A DNA stretch of 64,000 bases, taken from assembly GCF_029543155.1 (NCBI RefSeq), contig NZ_JARQXA010000005.1, forward strand, positions 434,001-498,000, given 5' to 3'. The notes beneath the pieces are model-generated. The model worked only from the letters and a program-made list of their open reading frames with translations. It searched no databases and was not told the DNA's origin. Numbering within the stretch: position 1 is the stretch's first letter; each line of letters opens with the position of its first letter. This DNA is from Sphingomonas sp. HITSZ_GF (GTDB lineage Bacteria; Pseudomonadota; Alphaproteobacteria; Sphingomonadales; Sphingomonadaceae). This document shows, piece after piece, positions 25,931 to 34,338 of this stretch. A program made the translations under genes and the position numbers.

Positions 25931-27241
25931 TCATGAGACGGCGAGCGGCGGGGCAGGGCCTGGCCGCTCGGCCCGCTGCAGACGCGTTGTTGCGGTGTTC
26001 AGCAGATCCTCCTCGAAGAGCTGCGGATGGCGCAGCGCCACTGCTTCGAAGGTGCGCTCGAGCAGGCCACGGTCGACGAGCATTCCGAAGCCGCGCGACG
26101 CTTTCCCGCGCAGCAGGTCTGCGACGGTCTGTTGCTCGCCCACTCGCGAAATCTTCAGTCGCGTTCGCCCGAGCGTGGCTCCTTTCTTGCCTTCGAGGCG
26201 GAGCGCTGCCTCCAGTTCATGGATGCTGCGCCAGACATCGGTCTCGAATGACGCCGATCGCAACGCCACTGGCAATAGCTTTGCCGCAACCTTTGAAAGG
26301 CGAATACAGATGCCGCCGTCTCTTCTGGCTTGCGGCAGCTGCATGGCGTTTCTGCAGATTTCGCTCCACGCCTTCATCTCATTGCTACGAAAAGGGACTT
26401 TGCCGAAAACGTCGTCGGCTTTCCAGACGAGCTGAACCGAGTTGCGATTCTTCTTCAGGATCTGGTCTTCGCCCTTTCCCCTTCGCTCCCATGCGCCCTG
26501 CCATCTGTAGGAGCGCGCCCGCGCTTCGAAGCTTAGGAGGATTCCGACGGCGGGGAGCTCGTCACAATCTTCGAAAATGCCGACCCTGTCCGTCCCCCAG
26601 GATCGCTTGAGCGCCTGTTCGCGATCCTTCGCTTCGTCGGACAGCTCGTCTTCATACACAGTGAGGAAGATCGGCAGTCCGGCGATCGTTTCGGGCTCAT
26701 ATCGCATCGCATCGAGGACCGTCGTGCTGACATCACGAGGCATATGCACAATGGCACGCCGTGCTTTCCACGCTGCCCGAGCCCGCTTCAAGTCGGTCGC
26801 CGAAATGTCGCGACGTCCCAGTTTGTCGATCCATTCGCGCGTAGCCTTCAATAGTTCGGGGTCGCTCGAGACGACGTTCGCTTCCATCCAGTGCGTCAGT
26901 TCGCCTCCTTCGAAGGCGAGACCGTTGGTGGATGCGTTGGAGGATCCGATGATCACCGTGTCGTCGAAGAGATAGATTTTGGAATGCAGCCGATCATTTT
27001 GAGCGACCGTAATCCTTGCTCTCCCCCTGGCGATCTTCTGAAGCTCGGCGATGACGGAGGGGTTGGTGCTGCCCGTTTCCAGGTTGCAGACGATATTTAG
27101 GGGCTGGGAGCGATCCCTGATCCCGAGCTCGTCGATCGCCCCATCGCCCCAGAACGCCACCACAAGATCCGCTTTCGCCGATGAGCGCAATAGATCCCGG
27201 ACCCGCTGTTTCGCCTCCTGTGCGTCGACAAATTCCATCAT
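25931..27241 (-). CDS. Phospholipase D-like nuclease
   Basis: Protein of 436 residues. The N-terminal ~150 residues contain one PLD/HKD motif, LHSKIYLFDDTVIIGSSNAS, as in PLD-type nucleases and restriction enzymes of the BfiI/NgoFVII kind, which dimerise to form one active site. The C-terminal ~280 residues are unrecognised and may bind DNA. A GGGGG site precedes a double ATG. It stands alone here, about 7 kb from the restriction locus, and may be a separate defence nuclease. Confidence 0.8.
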   Translation of the reverse strand: MMEFVDAQEAKQRVRDLLRSSAKADLVVAFWGDGAIDELGIRDRSQPLNIVCNLETGSTNPSVIAELQKIARGRARITVAQNDRLHSKIYLFDDTVIIGSSNASTNGLAFEGGELTHWMEANVVSSDPELLKATREWIDKLGRRDISATDLKRARAAWKARRAIVHMPRDVSTTVLDAMRYEPETIAGLPIFLTVYEDELSDEAKDREQALKRSWGTDRVGIFEDCDELPAVGILLSFEARARSYRWQGAWERRGKGEDQILKKNRNSVQLVWKADDVFGKVPFRSNEMKAWSEICRNAMQLPQARRDGGICIRLSKVAAKLLPVALRSASFETDVWRSIHELEAALRLEGKKGATLGRTRLKISRVGEQQTVADLLRGKASRGFGMLVDRGLLERTFEAVALRHPQLFEEDLLNTATTRLQRAERPGPAPPLAVS

Positions 27242-27348
27242 TTCCCCCTTGTCACCCGTTTGGGCTCGAGCGCGGCGCCGGCGGTAATCCCATGGCTCGG
27301 TTCAGTCTGTCGTCGCCCGCTGCGACATCATGTGGAGCGGGTGATGCC

Positions 27349-28023
27349 CTACACGCCATAGCGCTTGTTGCCGCCGCTGGTGATGCAATAGCGGCCTCCG
27401 CGCGGGCCGATACAGACCTGACGCCCGGAACAGGGGCAGCCGCTGCCGTAATAGTCGCCGCCATAGGAGCGGCGCTTCTTCTTGGGCGTGCTCCAGCCGT
27501 GGGACCTGGCGCTGTAGCGTGACCTTTCGCGTGCGCGATGTGCCTTTCGAGCCGAGCTTGTGCTCGGGAGCGAGAGGTTTGGGGTAGTGAGGTCCGGCTT
27601 CGCGCTGGCCTCGGATGTCGAAATCGCTTCGGCCGAGCCTGGGGAGGCCAGCAGGGTGCTCGCCTTCACTGCGGCAGGCGCAGGAGCGGGGGACGCCGGG
27701 AGTGCCGCGAGATACCGGGTGGCGACCCAGCAGCCTGGGCTGTCGCCGACATGCGCCCAGCCCTTGGCCTCCTCGTTGATCTGTACCGCATCGTTGCGCG
27801 CGAGCGTCTTGAGAACCGGCGCGGTGGCCGAGGCGACCGATCGGCACTTCAGCAACCGCGCCGACACCTTGTGCGTGGCGGGTGCCGGCGCTGCCGCGAG
27901 TGCGGCGGTGGACGCCGATGTAGTGACCGGGTTTCGCGAGCATTGCGCGATCGCCACCAGACCCAGAAGTCCGGCGACCACCCAGCCGGCGATCCCCGCA
28001 CCGGACATGCCTGTCTGTGCCAT
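27349..28023 (-). CDS. SH3-like secreted or membrane-anchored protein with PBCV-type basic C-terminus
   Basis: Protein of 224 residues. An N-terminal hydrophobic segment (GIAGWVVAGLLGLVAIAQC) may anchor it in the membrane. Residues about 50-105 look like a bacterial SH3 domain (LLKCRSVASATAPVLKTLARN, WAHVGDSPGCWVATRYL). A low-complexity Ala/Ser linker follows, then a basic Cys-rich tail (GCPCSGRQVCIGPRGGRYCITSGGNKRYG) resembling the PBCV basic adaptor motif. Probably binds cell-wall or polyanionic surfaces; function unknown. Confidence 0.72.
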   Translation of the reverse strand: MAQTGMSGAGIAGWVVAGLLGLVAIAQCSRNPVTTSASTAALAAAPAPATHKVSARLLKCRSVASATAPVLKTLARNDAVQINEEAKGWAHVGDSPGCWVATRYLAALPASPAPAPAAVKASTLLASPGSAEAISTSEASAKPDLTTPNLSLPSTSSARKAHRARERSRYSARSHGWSTPKKKRRSYGGDYYGSGCPCSGRQVCIGPRGGRYCITSGGNKRYGV

Positions 28024-28240
28024 GACTATGCTCTCCCCGAGGGTCAATGTTGCAGAGAGAAGTTGCGTGTTCAATTGATGAATAGTTGTTGGGGGCCATG
28101 TGGCCTGTGGAACTTCGGTCCGAAATGGCGGCAATTCTTGCGATGGAGAATGGATGTCATTGCCGATGACATGCGCCGCGAGAGTTTGCCCGAGCCGAGG
28201 TGTGCCTGGTCTGGCGGGCGTGCCTTTGCCGCTCCCTGCG

Positions 28241-28260
28241 GCCGCGCGGCACGCTTGCCT
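28241..28260. repeat. Direct repeat copy 1 (20 bp)
   Basis: GCCGCGCGGCACGCTTGCCT, identical to positions 32462-32481. The copies bracket a 4.2-kb segment holding the wHTH regulator, the cytolysin-like gene, its companion and a lipoprotein gene. It may be a module boundary or a shared regulatory sequence. Confidence 0.5.
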
Positions 28261-28288
28261 GGACAAGCGCACTGTTAGTGTCGTGGGT

Positions 28289-29245
28289 TTATGCTTGCAT
28301 CGCCAAGTCATGTGTCCGCGCCGCGCAGGTTGCGCGTGCCAGCTCGACCGCGGCGAACAGCCTTAGCCGCTGATGGACCTCCCCATTCCAGCATATGGCC
28401 GGCCCGGAATGGGTCGTCCAAAGTCCCGCACGCGCCGCCGCCGCCAGGATCTTCGCCACCTGCATGCGCGAGACGTGGAGCTGGCGCGCGAGATCGGCGA
28501 CCCGGATCGCGACCGGCGCGCCCGGTGGCGCCTGCTCCGAAAGTGCGAGCACATGGAAGAGCAGCATATATCCCGCGACGCGGTCGGCGAAGGGCGCCAG
28601 CTCCGGAAAGGCCTGACGCGGCATGCGGTTCTCCTCCAGGAGCGGCTCGACGAGCTGACCGAGATAGACCGCCAATACTCGCTCGGGATGGGTCGCAGCA
28701 GACGGCAGGGGTCCGAGTAGGGCCGCCGCGTCGAGCCGGGCGGCGAGCCCGGCGGCGAGATAGTCGGTCAGCGGCGTTGCCGGGACAAGGCGCCGCGACC
28801 GCGCATCGGTCAAGGCCGCCTCGCAGACGAAGCCGAAATGCAGCAGCACGTCGAGAATCGCCCCGATGCCGCGGCGCGTGCCGAGCCCGGCCCGCTCCGC
28901 CAGCTTGGTCAGCGTCGCCCGGGTCGGCGCCGGCCCGAGCCCGCTTCGGAAGCGATCGTCGAAATAGAGGATCAGCGCCGCGACGCCGTAGCGACGATGC
29001 TGCCCGATCGCGCGGGCGCAGGACCGGTTCGCCTCCGAAATCGCGAGCAGGTTCGCGCCGAGCCGGACCAGCGCCGCGCCGAACGCCGGATGCGAGAAAA
29101 GGCGCGCCGCCTCTTCCATCCATTCCGCCGCATATGGGGGCGGAGGCGCTGGCACTGGCGCTGGTGCCGGCGCCGGGGTGCCGGTCGCGCTGCCTGCCGG
29201 GGAGGATATGCCACCAAAGTTGCGTTGCAGATTGGTCCTCCGCAC
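28289..29245 (-). CDS. Winged-helix DNA-binding regulator, divergent from the cytolysin gene
   Basis: Protein of up to 318 residues; the N-terminus is uncertain (GTG at 29245 or ATG at 29119, the latter giving 276 residues and skipping a Pro/Ala-rich linker). The body is helical (AARLFSHPAFGAALVRLGANLLAI, ATLTKLAERAGLGTRRGIGAILDVLLHFGF), with one winged helix near residues 90-140 of the short form and a second at the C-terminus (VADLARQLHVSRMQVAKILAAAARAGLW). No family name recognised. It may control the neighbouring secreted protein genes. Confidence 0.65.
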   Translation of the reverse strand: MRRTNLQRNFGGISSPAGSATGTPAPAPAPVPAPPPPYAAEWMEEAARLFSHPAFGAALVRLGANLLAISEANRSCARAIGQHRRYGVAALILYFDDRFRSGLGPAPTRATLTKLAERAGLGTRRGIGAILDVLLHFGFVCEAALTDARSRRLVPATPLTDYLAAGLAARLDAAALLGPLPSAATHPERVLAVYLGQLVEPLLEENRMPRQAFPELAPFADRVAGYMLLFHVLALSEQAPPGAPVAIRVADLARQLHVSRMQVAKILAAAARAGLWTTHSGPAICWNGEVHQRLRLFAAVELARATCAARTHDLAMQA

Positions 29246-29594
29246 GTAGCATGCGCCGGTCGACCAAGAATATTGCCCGCCTGAAGGCCAGGCCAGAGCA
29301 TTTGATGATTGGCATGGCCTTAAGCACCCCGTGCTGAACGCCTGGCTCCCACGTGCTGAATCTGTTCGCGGACTGCGCACGGGGTCGTGCGGCCTGCGCC
29401 CGGCGCACCGGAACCGCGTCGCGCTACAGGGTGCCCTGGCGCCGGATCCGGAGCCTGCGCCGTGCAGCAGGGCGGCGCGACCTGCCTGCCGGGGAACTCC
29501 TGGCACCGGCCACGCCAGGCGCGTCGCCGCCGGCTTCGACAACCCGGCGCGCGCTGCGCCGTCGCCGCGCTCTTACCGAGGAAAGGACAGCCAC
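29246..29594. other. Divergent promoter region between regulator and cytolysin-like gene
   Basis: About 350 bases with no accepted gene. Open frames on both strands are shadows of the flanking genes. It should carry the promoters of both neighbours; I could not locate them. Confidence 0.4.
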
Positions 29595-31043
29595 ATGCGT
29601 GCCATGCTGCCAGCCACCATGCTTCTCGCCCTGGCCCCCGGCGTCGCGGCCCAGGCCACCGACCCGGTCGAGGCCTTCCTGCTCGGCCTGCCGCGCGATG
29701 CCACCCAGGTGCTTTCGCTCGCGGCACCGGCCGTGCCGGCCGCTTCCCGGCACGAGACCAACGTGCAGACGACGATCTGCGAAGCCCGCGCGCTCACCGG
29801 CAGCCAGCTGGAGGATTCCTTCGCGATCCTGTCCGCCGATACCAACCGGATCTATCCCGGGGCGATCCTGGTCGTCGACCAGCGGCTCGCCCAGGGCCGG
29901 CCGACCGTCACCAGCTACCCGCGGCCGCCCCTCGCCCTGAACATCTCGCTGCCCGGCCTCGGCGCCGAGGCGCGGTTCCTGGTCCAGCAACCCAGCGCAG
30001 GCACCGTCCATGCCGCGGTGGACAGCGTCGTCAGCGCCTGGCTTTCCGGCCCGGCAGGACGAGGCTACCAGGCGCCCGCGAACGTCAGCTACCGCAGGAC
30101 GCGCTCCTACAACGCGCAGCAGGCCGCGGCCGGCCTCGGCTTCAGCGCGCAATGGGCCGGGGGTCGGGCATCGGCGATGCTCTCGGCGTCGAGCGACCAG
30201 TCCAGGGCGACCTATCTCGCCGTCTTCCGCCAGGTTTTCTATACCGTCGGGGTAGATCGCCCGCGCAACGTCGCCGGCTTCTTCCGCAGGGATGTCAGCA
30301 TCGCGCGCCTGCGCAGCGACTTCGGTCCGACGCGCTTGCCCGGCTATGTGAGCAGCGTCGCCTATGGCCGGCTCATCCTGGTCAGCATGGAGACCGATGC
30401 CTCGGTCAGCGAGGCCGATGCGAAAGCGGCGATCGACTATGCGACGGGCGGGACCGGCGCCGAGGGGCAGGTCAACGCGCACCTGCGGCGCGTGGCGAAC
30501 AATTCGCGGTTCGGCGTCATCGTGCTCGGCGGCGGCGCCGAACACGCGGCGCGTGTCGTCGCCCAGGGTCCGGACAACGACCGGCAGGTGAAGGACATCA
30601 TCGAGAGCGGCAGCCAGCTCGCCCGGGACAATCCCGGCCTGCCGATCGGCTATACCGTCAACCTGCTGACCGGCGAGCTGGCCCATGCCCGCTACGACGG
30701 TCCCTTCGCGGTACCGAGTTGCGAGACCCTCGACAATTACGCGATCGAGCTGCGCCACGACGGCGGGTACCGGGGCCAGTTCATCGTCAAATGGCGGCAG
30801 CCGCGGGTCGATGGCGCGAAGGCCGAGGACAGAGTCTGGCATAGCGGCGTCCAGACCGCGGGCTGGCGGCGCACCATCTCCGTACCGGCGGATGCGCAAG
30901 GTCTCACCGTGCTGGGCGAACTCGATTTCTTCCACAATGACTGGCGCCAGGCTGGCTACTGGAACGAGATTCCCAGGCAGCGCTCGGGCACCTGCCTGCG
31001 CATCGCCGGGACGACCGTGCAGCCGCAATCCGGCACCTGCTGA
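29595..31043 (+). CDS. Cholesterol-dependent-cytolysin (thiol-activated cytolysin) homologue
   Basis: Secreted protein of 482 residues with a signal peptide ending GVAAQA and a GAGGAAAGGA ribosome site. Family signatures in order: ATYLAVFRQVFYTVGVDRP (family: AYKQIFYTVS), FFRRDVSIARLRSDF, VSSVAYGRLILVSMETDASV (family: SNVAYGR and LET), FGVIVLGGGAEHAARVV, LPIGYTVNLLTGELAHA (family: PISYT) and a C-terminal beta domain ending LRIAGTTVQP. Length fits the family. The Cys-containing undecapeptide (family: ECTGLAWEWWR) is replaced by DFFHNDWRQ at about 444-452, and the Thr-Leu cholesterol pair is Thr474-Val475. It could be a pore-former with different receptor preference; activity is not proven. Confidence 0.82.
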   Translation: MRAMLPATMLLALAPGVAAQATDPVEAFLLGLPRDATQVLSLAAPAVPAASRHETNVQTTICEARALTGSQLEDSFAILSADTNRIYPGAILVVDQRLAQGRPTVTSYPRPPLALNISLPGLGAEARFLVQQPSAGTVHAAVDSVVSAWLSGPAGRGYQAPANVSYRRTRSYNAQQAAAGLGFSAQWAGGRASAMLSASSDQSRATYLAVFRQVFYTVGVDRPRNVAGFFRRDVSIARLRSDFGPTRLPGYVSSVAYGRLILVSMETDASVSEADAKAAIDYATGGTGAEGQVNAHLRRVANNSRFGVIVLGGGAEHAARVVAQGPDNDRQVKDIIESGSQLARDNPGLPIGYTVNLLTGELAHARYDGPFAVPSCETLDNYAIELRHDGGYRGQFIVKWRQPRVDGAKAEDRVWHSGVQTAGWRRTISVPADAQGLTVLGELDFFHNDWRQAGYWNEIPRQRSGTCLRIAGTTVQPQSGTC

Positions 31044-31104
31044 GCCTTTCGATTCGCATGCGGTGACCGCCCGACATGCCGGGCATCAACAGAGGAGATA
31101 CTCC

Positions 31105-31824
31105 ATGGCGAAGGTACGGTATGGCTGGGTCGTGTCCGACCGGGCTGCGGCAATTCCCGGGATCGCGTTCGGACCGAGGTGGCTGAAGGGAGGCAGGCGA
31201 AGCGGGTCGCTGACCGTGCTGCGCCGTCACAACCTTCTTTTCAAAGACGTCGTCTTCGAGGGCCGGGGCACGCACGCGCTCGAGGCGGTGCTGCGCGAAA
31301 TGGCCGGTCACGGGGAACGCTTCGTCTGGAGCGGGATCGCCGCCGGTGCGAAGATCGAGGAATTCGTGCCCTCACCCTATGGCGGGCCGGACGAGCAGGT
31401 GATTCGCGTCAACGAAACCGAGATCGCGAGCGACTATCACGCGCATGTCTTCATTCCGGACAAGACCTACAGTTTCGATGGCGTCCTCACCAGCTTCGTG
31501 ACGCCGTTCACCGGCTTTGCCGGGACCCCTGGTCTCGCCGGCCTCGTCAGGGAAACGATCGAGGGGATCGGCGAAATCATCGACCGCGCCGGCCAGATCC
31601 ACGAATCCCAGCTGCCGGCGGTCAAGCGGCTCGCGGGCTCGAAGCACGTGGTCGTCATGCTGACGGCGCGAAGCTTCTCCGCGCCGCCGGTCCTGACGCG
31701 TCAGGGCGAGGAAAGCATCGCAGCGATCGGTCGAAATCTCGCCGGTCGCCTCGGTGTCGCATTGGCGCCGAAGGCCAAGAAGGCCGCGTCGCGTGCCAAA
31801 CCCACCGCGCGCAAGCGCCATTGA
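31105..31824 (+). CDS. Unknown protein downstream of the cytolysin homologue
   Basis: Protein of 239 residues with a strong AGAGGAG site, 61 bases after the cytolysin-like gene. No signal peptide. It has RWLKGGRRSGSLTVLRRHNLLFKDVVFEGRG, a hydrophobic stretch FVTPFTGFAGTPGLAGLV and a Lys/Ala-rich tail typical of nucleic-acid-binding or flexible ends. No family recognised. Co-transcription suggests a link to the cytolysin (chaperone, immunity or target protein), which is inference only. Confidence 0.7.
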   Translation: MAKVRYGWVVSDRAAAIPGIAFGPRWLKGGRRSGSLTVLRRHNLLFKDVVFEGRGTHALEAVLREMAGHGERFVWSGIAAGAKIEEFVPSPYGGPDEQVIRVNETEIASDYHAHVFIPDKTYSFDGVLTSFVTPFTGFAGTPGLAGLVRETIEGIGEIIDRAGQIHESQLPAVKRLAGSKHVVVMLTARSFSAPPVLTRQGEESIAAIGRNLAGRLGVALAPKAKKAASRAKPTARKRH

Positions 31825-31863
31825 CCGAGGCCCGCTCGGGGCCGCCGGCGCGGTCTTGGGAAA

Positions 31864-31888
31864 GGGCGCCCGCGAAAGGCGAGCGCCC
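31864..31888. terminator. Possible hairpin between convergent genes
   Basis: GGGCGC and GCGCCC arms (31864-31869 and 31883-31888) with a 13-base loop, between the convergent 239-residue gene and the lipoprotein gene. Weak; no T-run. Confidence 0.3.
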
Positions 31889-31932
31889 CCCGGGCCGAGC
31901 TGCCTGCGTGGGAACAGCGCGGCCCGATACCG

Positions 31933-32202
31933 TCAGATGCCGTTTGCCAGGTTGGTGTCGGCATCATGGGTGCGCATGTCGTCGGCCTTCTTGTCGCCGG
32001 TGGCGCGGACCGCATCCGCCTGGTTGTCCAGCGCGTCCTTCGCGGTGGTCGTCGATGCGTTGTCGGCGGCGGCCTCGAGATTATCGGCCGCGGCATCGGC
32101 ATTTGCCTCGATATTGTCGGCGACCTGCTCGCGTGGCGAGTTATTGCAGGCCGAAAGCGCGAGGACGCTTGCGGCAGCGCCGAGGGCAAACAGTTTCCTC
32201 AT
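31933..32202 (-). CDS. Small lipoprotein
   Basis: An 89-residue protein with signal peptide and lipobox (LALSAC). The mature part is a repetitive acidic helix (ANADAAADNLEAAADNAS), similar to small Ala-rich sphingomonad lipoproteins. Likely attached to the membrane or cell wall. Function unknown. Confidence 0.78.
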   Translation of the reverse strand: MRKLFALGAAASVLALSACNNSPREQVADNIEANADAAADNLEAAADNASTTTAKDALDNQADAVRATGDKKADDMRTHDADTNLANGI

Positions 32203-32897
32203 GGACTAACCCCTTTTTGCGTTCGGACCGACGGTTGGTCGATTGGATGAACGTGTACCGGCCGTAACGGTTGCGGAGGTCGCGACAGGGACTGTCGCCA
32301 TCGCCCCGGCGATGCCTTCGATCTGCGTGGTCCGGGCGCTGTCCGGCGTGCGTGCCGGTTCTTGAGATGGCGCCTCGCGGCGCGGTCCATTCTTGGGCGC
32401 GGCTTTGATCGTGCGCACACTGCGGCTGCTGCGCAGCCTCAGGGTTCGCGCTTCGGTTGGGGCCGCGCGGCACGCTTGCCTTGGACCGGGGGGCGCGGCG
32501 GCGGCTGGCGCACATGTCTGCGCGCGCACGCCGCCGCGCCTGCGGTGTCGGCAAGGGTGCGATGTTTGCGGGATCGCTGCCTTGCGACCGCGCTCTACGG
32601 CGCTTCGCGCCGCCGGGCCGCGCTGCGTCCCGGCCTGGCGGTGACGATCGCTGGCGCTTGTTGATGCAGACGGCGCGCTCGCGCGCCGGCGTAGTTTGGC
32701 CGGTCCCGGTCAGCGGGATGGCCGTCGCGCCCTTCTAGGCCCGCTCGGGCGGGGCGCAACCCGGGCGCTGCCCGGGTCCTCCACTGACGTTCCTGCCTGC
32801 GGTGCGCCCCGCCCTGGCAAGCGGTCCTTTTCGGGCTTCCTCGCCGCCCACCCCGCTTTCCGGGGCCGGGTGCGGTTTTTTGTGAGGAGGATGGGTC
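32203..32897. other. Long leader region upstream of ardC
   Basis: About 695 bases without a supportable gene. It contains the second 20-bp direct repeat (32462-32481) and a small hairpin CCCCG-CTTTC-CGGGG near 32853-32867. GC-rich non-coding leaders upstream of ardC are frequent in related elements and may hold its promoter and single-strand promoter structures; that is inference. Confidence 0.4.
32462..32481. repeat. Direct repeat copy 2 (20 bp)
   Basis: Identical to 28241-28260. See the first copy. Confidence 0.5.
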
Positions 32898-33842
32898 GTG
32901 GGCCGGACAAGCGGGCGTCGAGCGCGGGGAGAGGTGGACGGGGGTGCGGCTCGCGCCTCGCTCTATGACGAGGTGACCGCGCGGGTCATCGCCGAGCTGG
33001 AGGCCGGGCGCTTCCCATGGGTGCAGCCTTGGGACAGCGCCGCCGCCGCGCCGGGCCTGCCGCGCAACGCCGCCTCGAACCGCGCCTATTCCGGGATCAA
33101 CGTCCTGATCCTGTGGGGCGAGGCCATCGCGCGCGACTATGCCTCGCAGGGCTGGCTGACCTTCAAGCAGGCGCTCGATGCGGGTGGGTGCGTCCGCAAG
33201 GGCGAGCACGGCGTCGGCGTCGTCTATGCCGACCGGTTCACCCCAGAGGCCGAGAAGGAGCGCGCCGCTGCCGAGGGCGACGCGGCGCGGGCGGTGCCGT
33301 TCCTCAAGCGCTTCATTGTGTTCAACGTCGCGCAGTGTGACGGCCTGCCCGAGGGGATGCTCAGCCGTGCCGCGCCGCTGCCGCCGCGCGAGATCGTGCC
33401 CGTCGCCGAGGCGCTGATCGCGGCTTGCCGAGCCGACTTCCGGATCGGTGGGGCCGAGGCCTATTATGCGCCGGGCGAGGACTATGTCCGGGTGCCGCCG
33501 CAGCCCGCCTTCCGCCACCAGATCGATTATTACCGCACCGCGCTCCACGAGCTGGGCCACTGGACCGGGCACGCCTCGCGGCTGGCCCGCGACCTGTCCA
33601 ATCCGTTCGGCAGCGCGGGCTATGCGCGCGAGGAACTGGTTGCCGAGCTTGCCTCGGCGTTCCTCTGCGCCGCGCTCGGGATCGTGCCGAGCGTCCGTCA
33701 TGCCGACTATCTGGGCGCTTGGCTCGCGGTGCTGCGCGCCGACAATCGCGCGATCTTTCGCGCCGCCAGCCTCGCCACCAAGGCCGCCGACTATCTGCTC
33801 GCCTTTCAGGCCGAGGCGCCTGCGATGGAGGCGGCGGCGTGA
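32898..33842 (+). CDS. ArdC-like antirestriction protein
   Basis: Protein of 314 residues starting at GTG with GAGGAGG 7 bases upstream. The N-terminal domain (SLYDEVTARVIAELEAGRFPWVQPWD, NRAYSGINVLILW, GWLTFKQAL) binds single-stranded DNA in ArdC relatives. The C-terminal zincin-like metallopeptidase has ALHELGHWTGH and a downstream EELVAELASAFLC. ArdC protects incoming ssDNA or blocks restriction during conjugation. It opens the ICE transfer region and overlaps the next gene as TGATG. Confidence 0.9.
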   Translation: MGRTSGRRARGEVDGGAARASLYDEVTARVIAELEAGRFPWVQPWDSAAAAPGLPRNAASNRAYSGINVLILWGEAIARDYASQGWLTFKQALDAGGCVRKGEHGVGVVYADRFTPEAEKERAAAEGDAARAVPFLKRFIVFNVAQCDGLPEGMLSRAAPLPPREIVPVAEALIAACRADFRIGGAEAYYAPGEDYVRVPPQPAFRHQIDYYRTALHELGHWTGHASRLARDLSNPFGSAGYAREELVAELASAFLCAALGIVPSVRHADYLGAWLAVLRADNRAIFRAASLATKAADYLLAFQAEAPAMEAAA

Positions 33843-34237
33843 TGCTCCTGACCCCCGAGCTTCGCGCCGCGCTCCGCGCGCAATATCGCAGCGACGTGGG
33901 CGGCAAGCGCCCGCTGGTCAAACTGTTCAACCCGCTCTCCGCCGCGACATGGCTGGCGAGCGAGCTGGCCGAGGACGGCAATGCGCTGTTCGGGCTCGCG
34001 GACCTCGGTTTCGGCTGCCCGGAACTGGGCTGGTTCTCGCTGTCCGAGATCGAGGCGCTGCGCCTGCCCTTCGGGCTGCGGATCGAGCGCGACCTGCATT
34101 TCTCGACCAATGTGTCGCTGTCCGACTGGGCGGGCTGGGCACGCAAGGCAGGCTCGATCCTCTGGGCCGAGGCGCTGCTGCGCCGCGCGAGCGACACCGC
34201 ATGCGACCTGACCGACCGGTTTCCGCCGCCCGAGTGA
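33842..34237 (+). CDS. DUF2958 domain protein
   Basis: Protein of 131 residues with the DUF2958 pattern (LVKLFNPLSAATWLASELAEDGN, LFGLADLGFGCPELGWFSLSEIEAL, IERDLHF). It is translationally coupled to ardC. This small family is widespread on conjugative elements; its biochemical role is unknown. Confidence 0.88.
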   Translation: MLLTPELRAALRAQYRSDVGGKRPLVKLFNPLSAATWLASELAEDGNALFGLADLGFGCPELGWFSLSEIEALRLPFGLRIERDLHFSTNVSLSDWAGWARKAGSILWAEALLRRASDTACDLTDRFPPPE

Positions 34238-34338
34238 CGGTGCGAAAGGCGTGCGGCGCGCCTTCCCGCCGCGATCCCGAAGCCGGTCCCGCTCACTGTC
34301 CAGATGCACGGGACCGGCGCCCACAAGGAGCAAGACCG

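Noticed and set aside
29424..31028. 534-codon minus-strand frame opposite the cytolysin homologue
   Set aside because: Antisense shadow; the + strand frame has signal peptide, ribosome site and family motifs.
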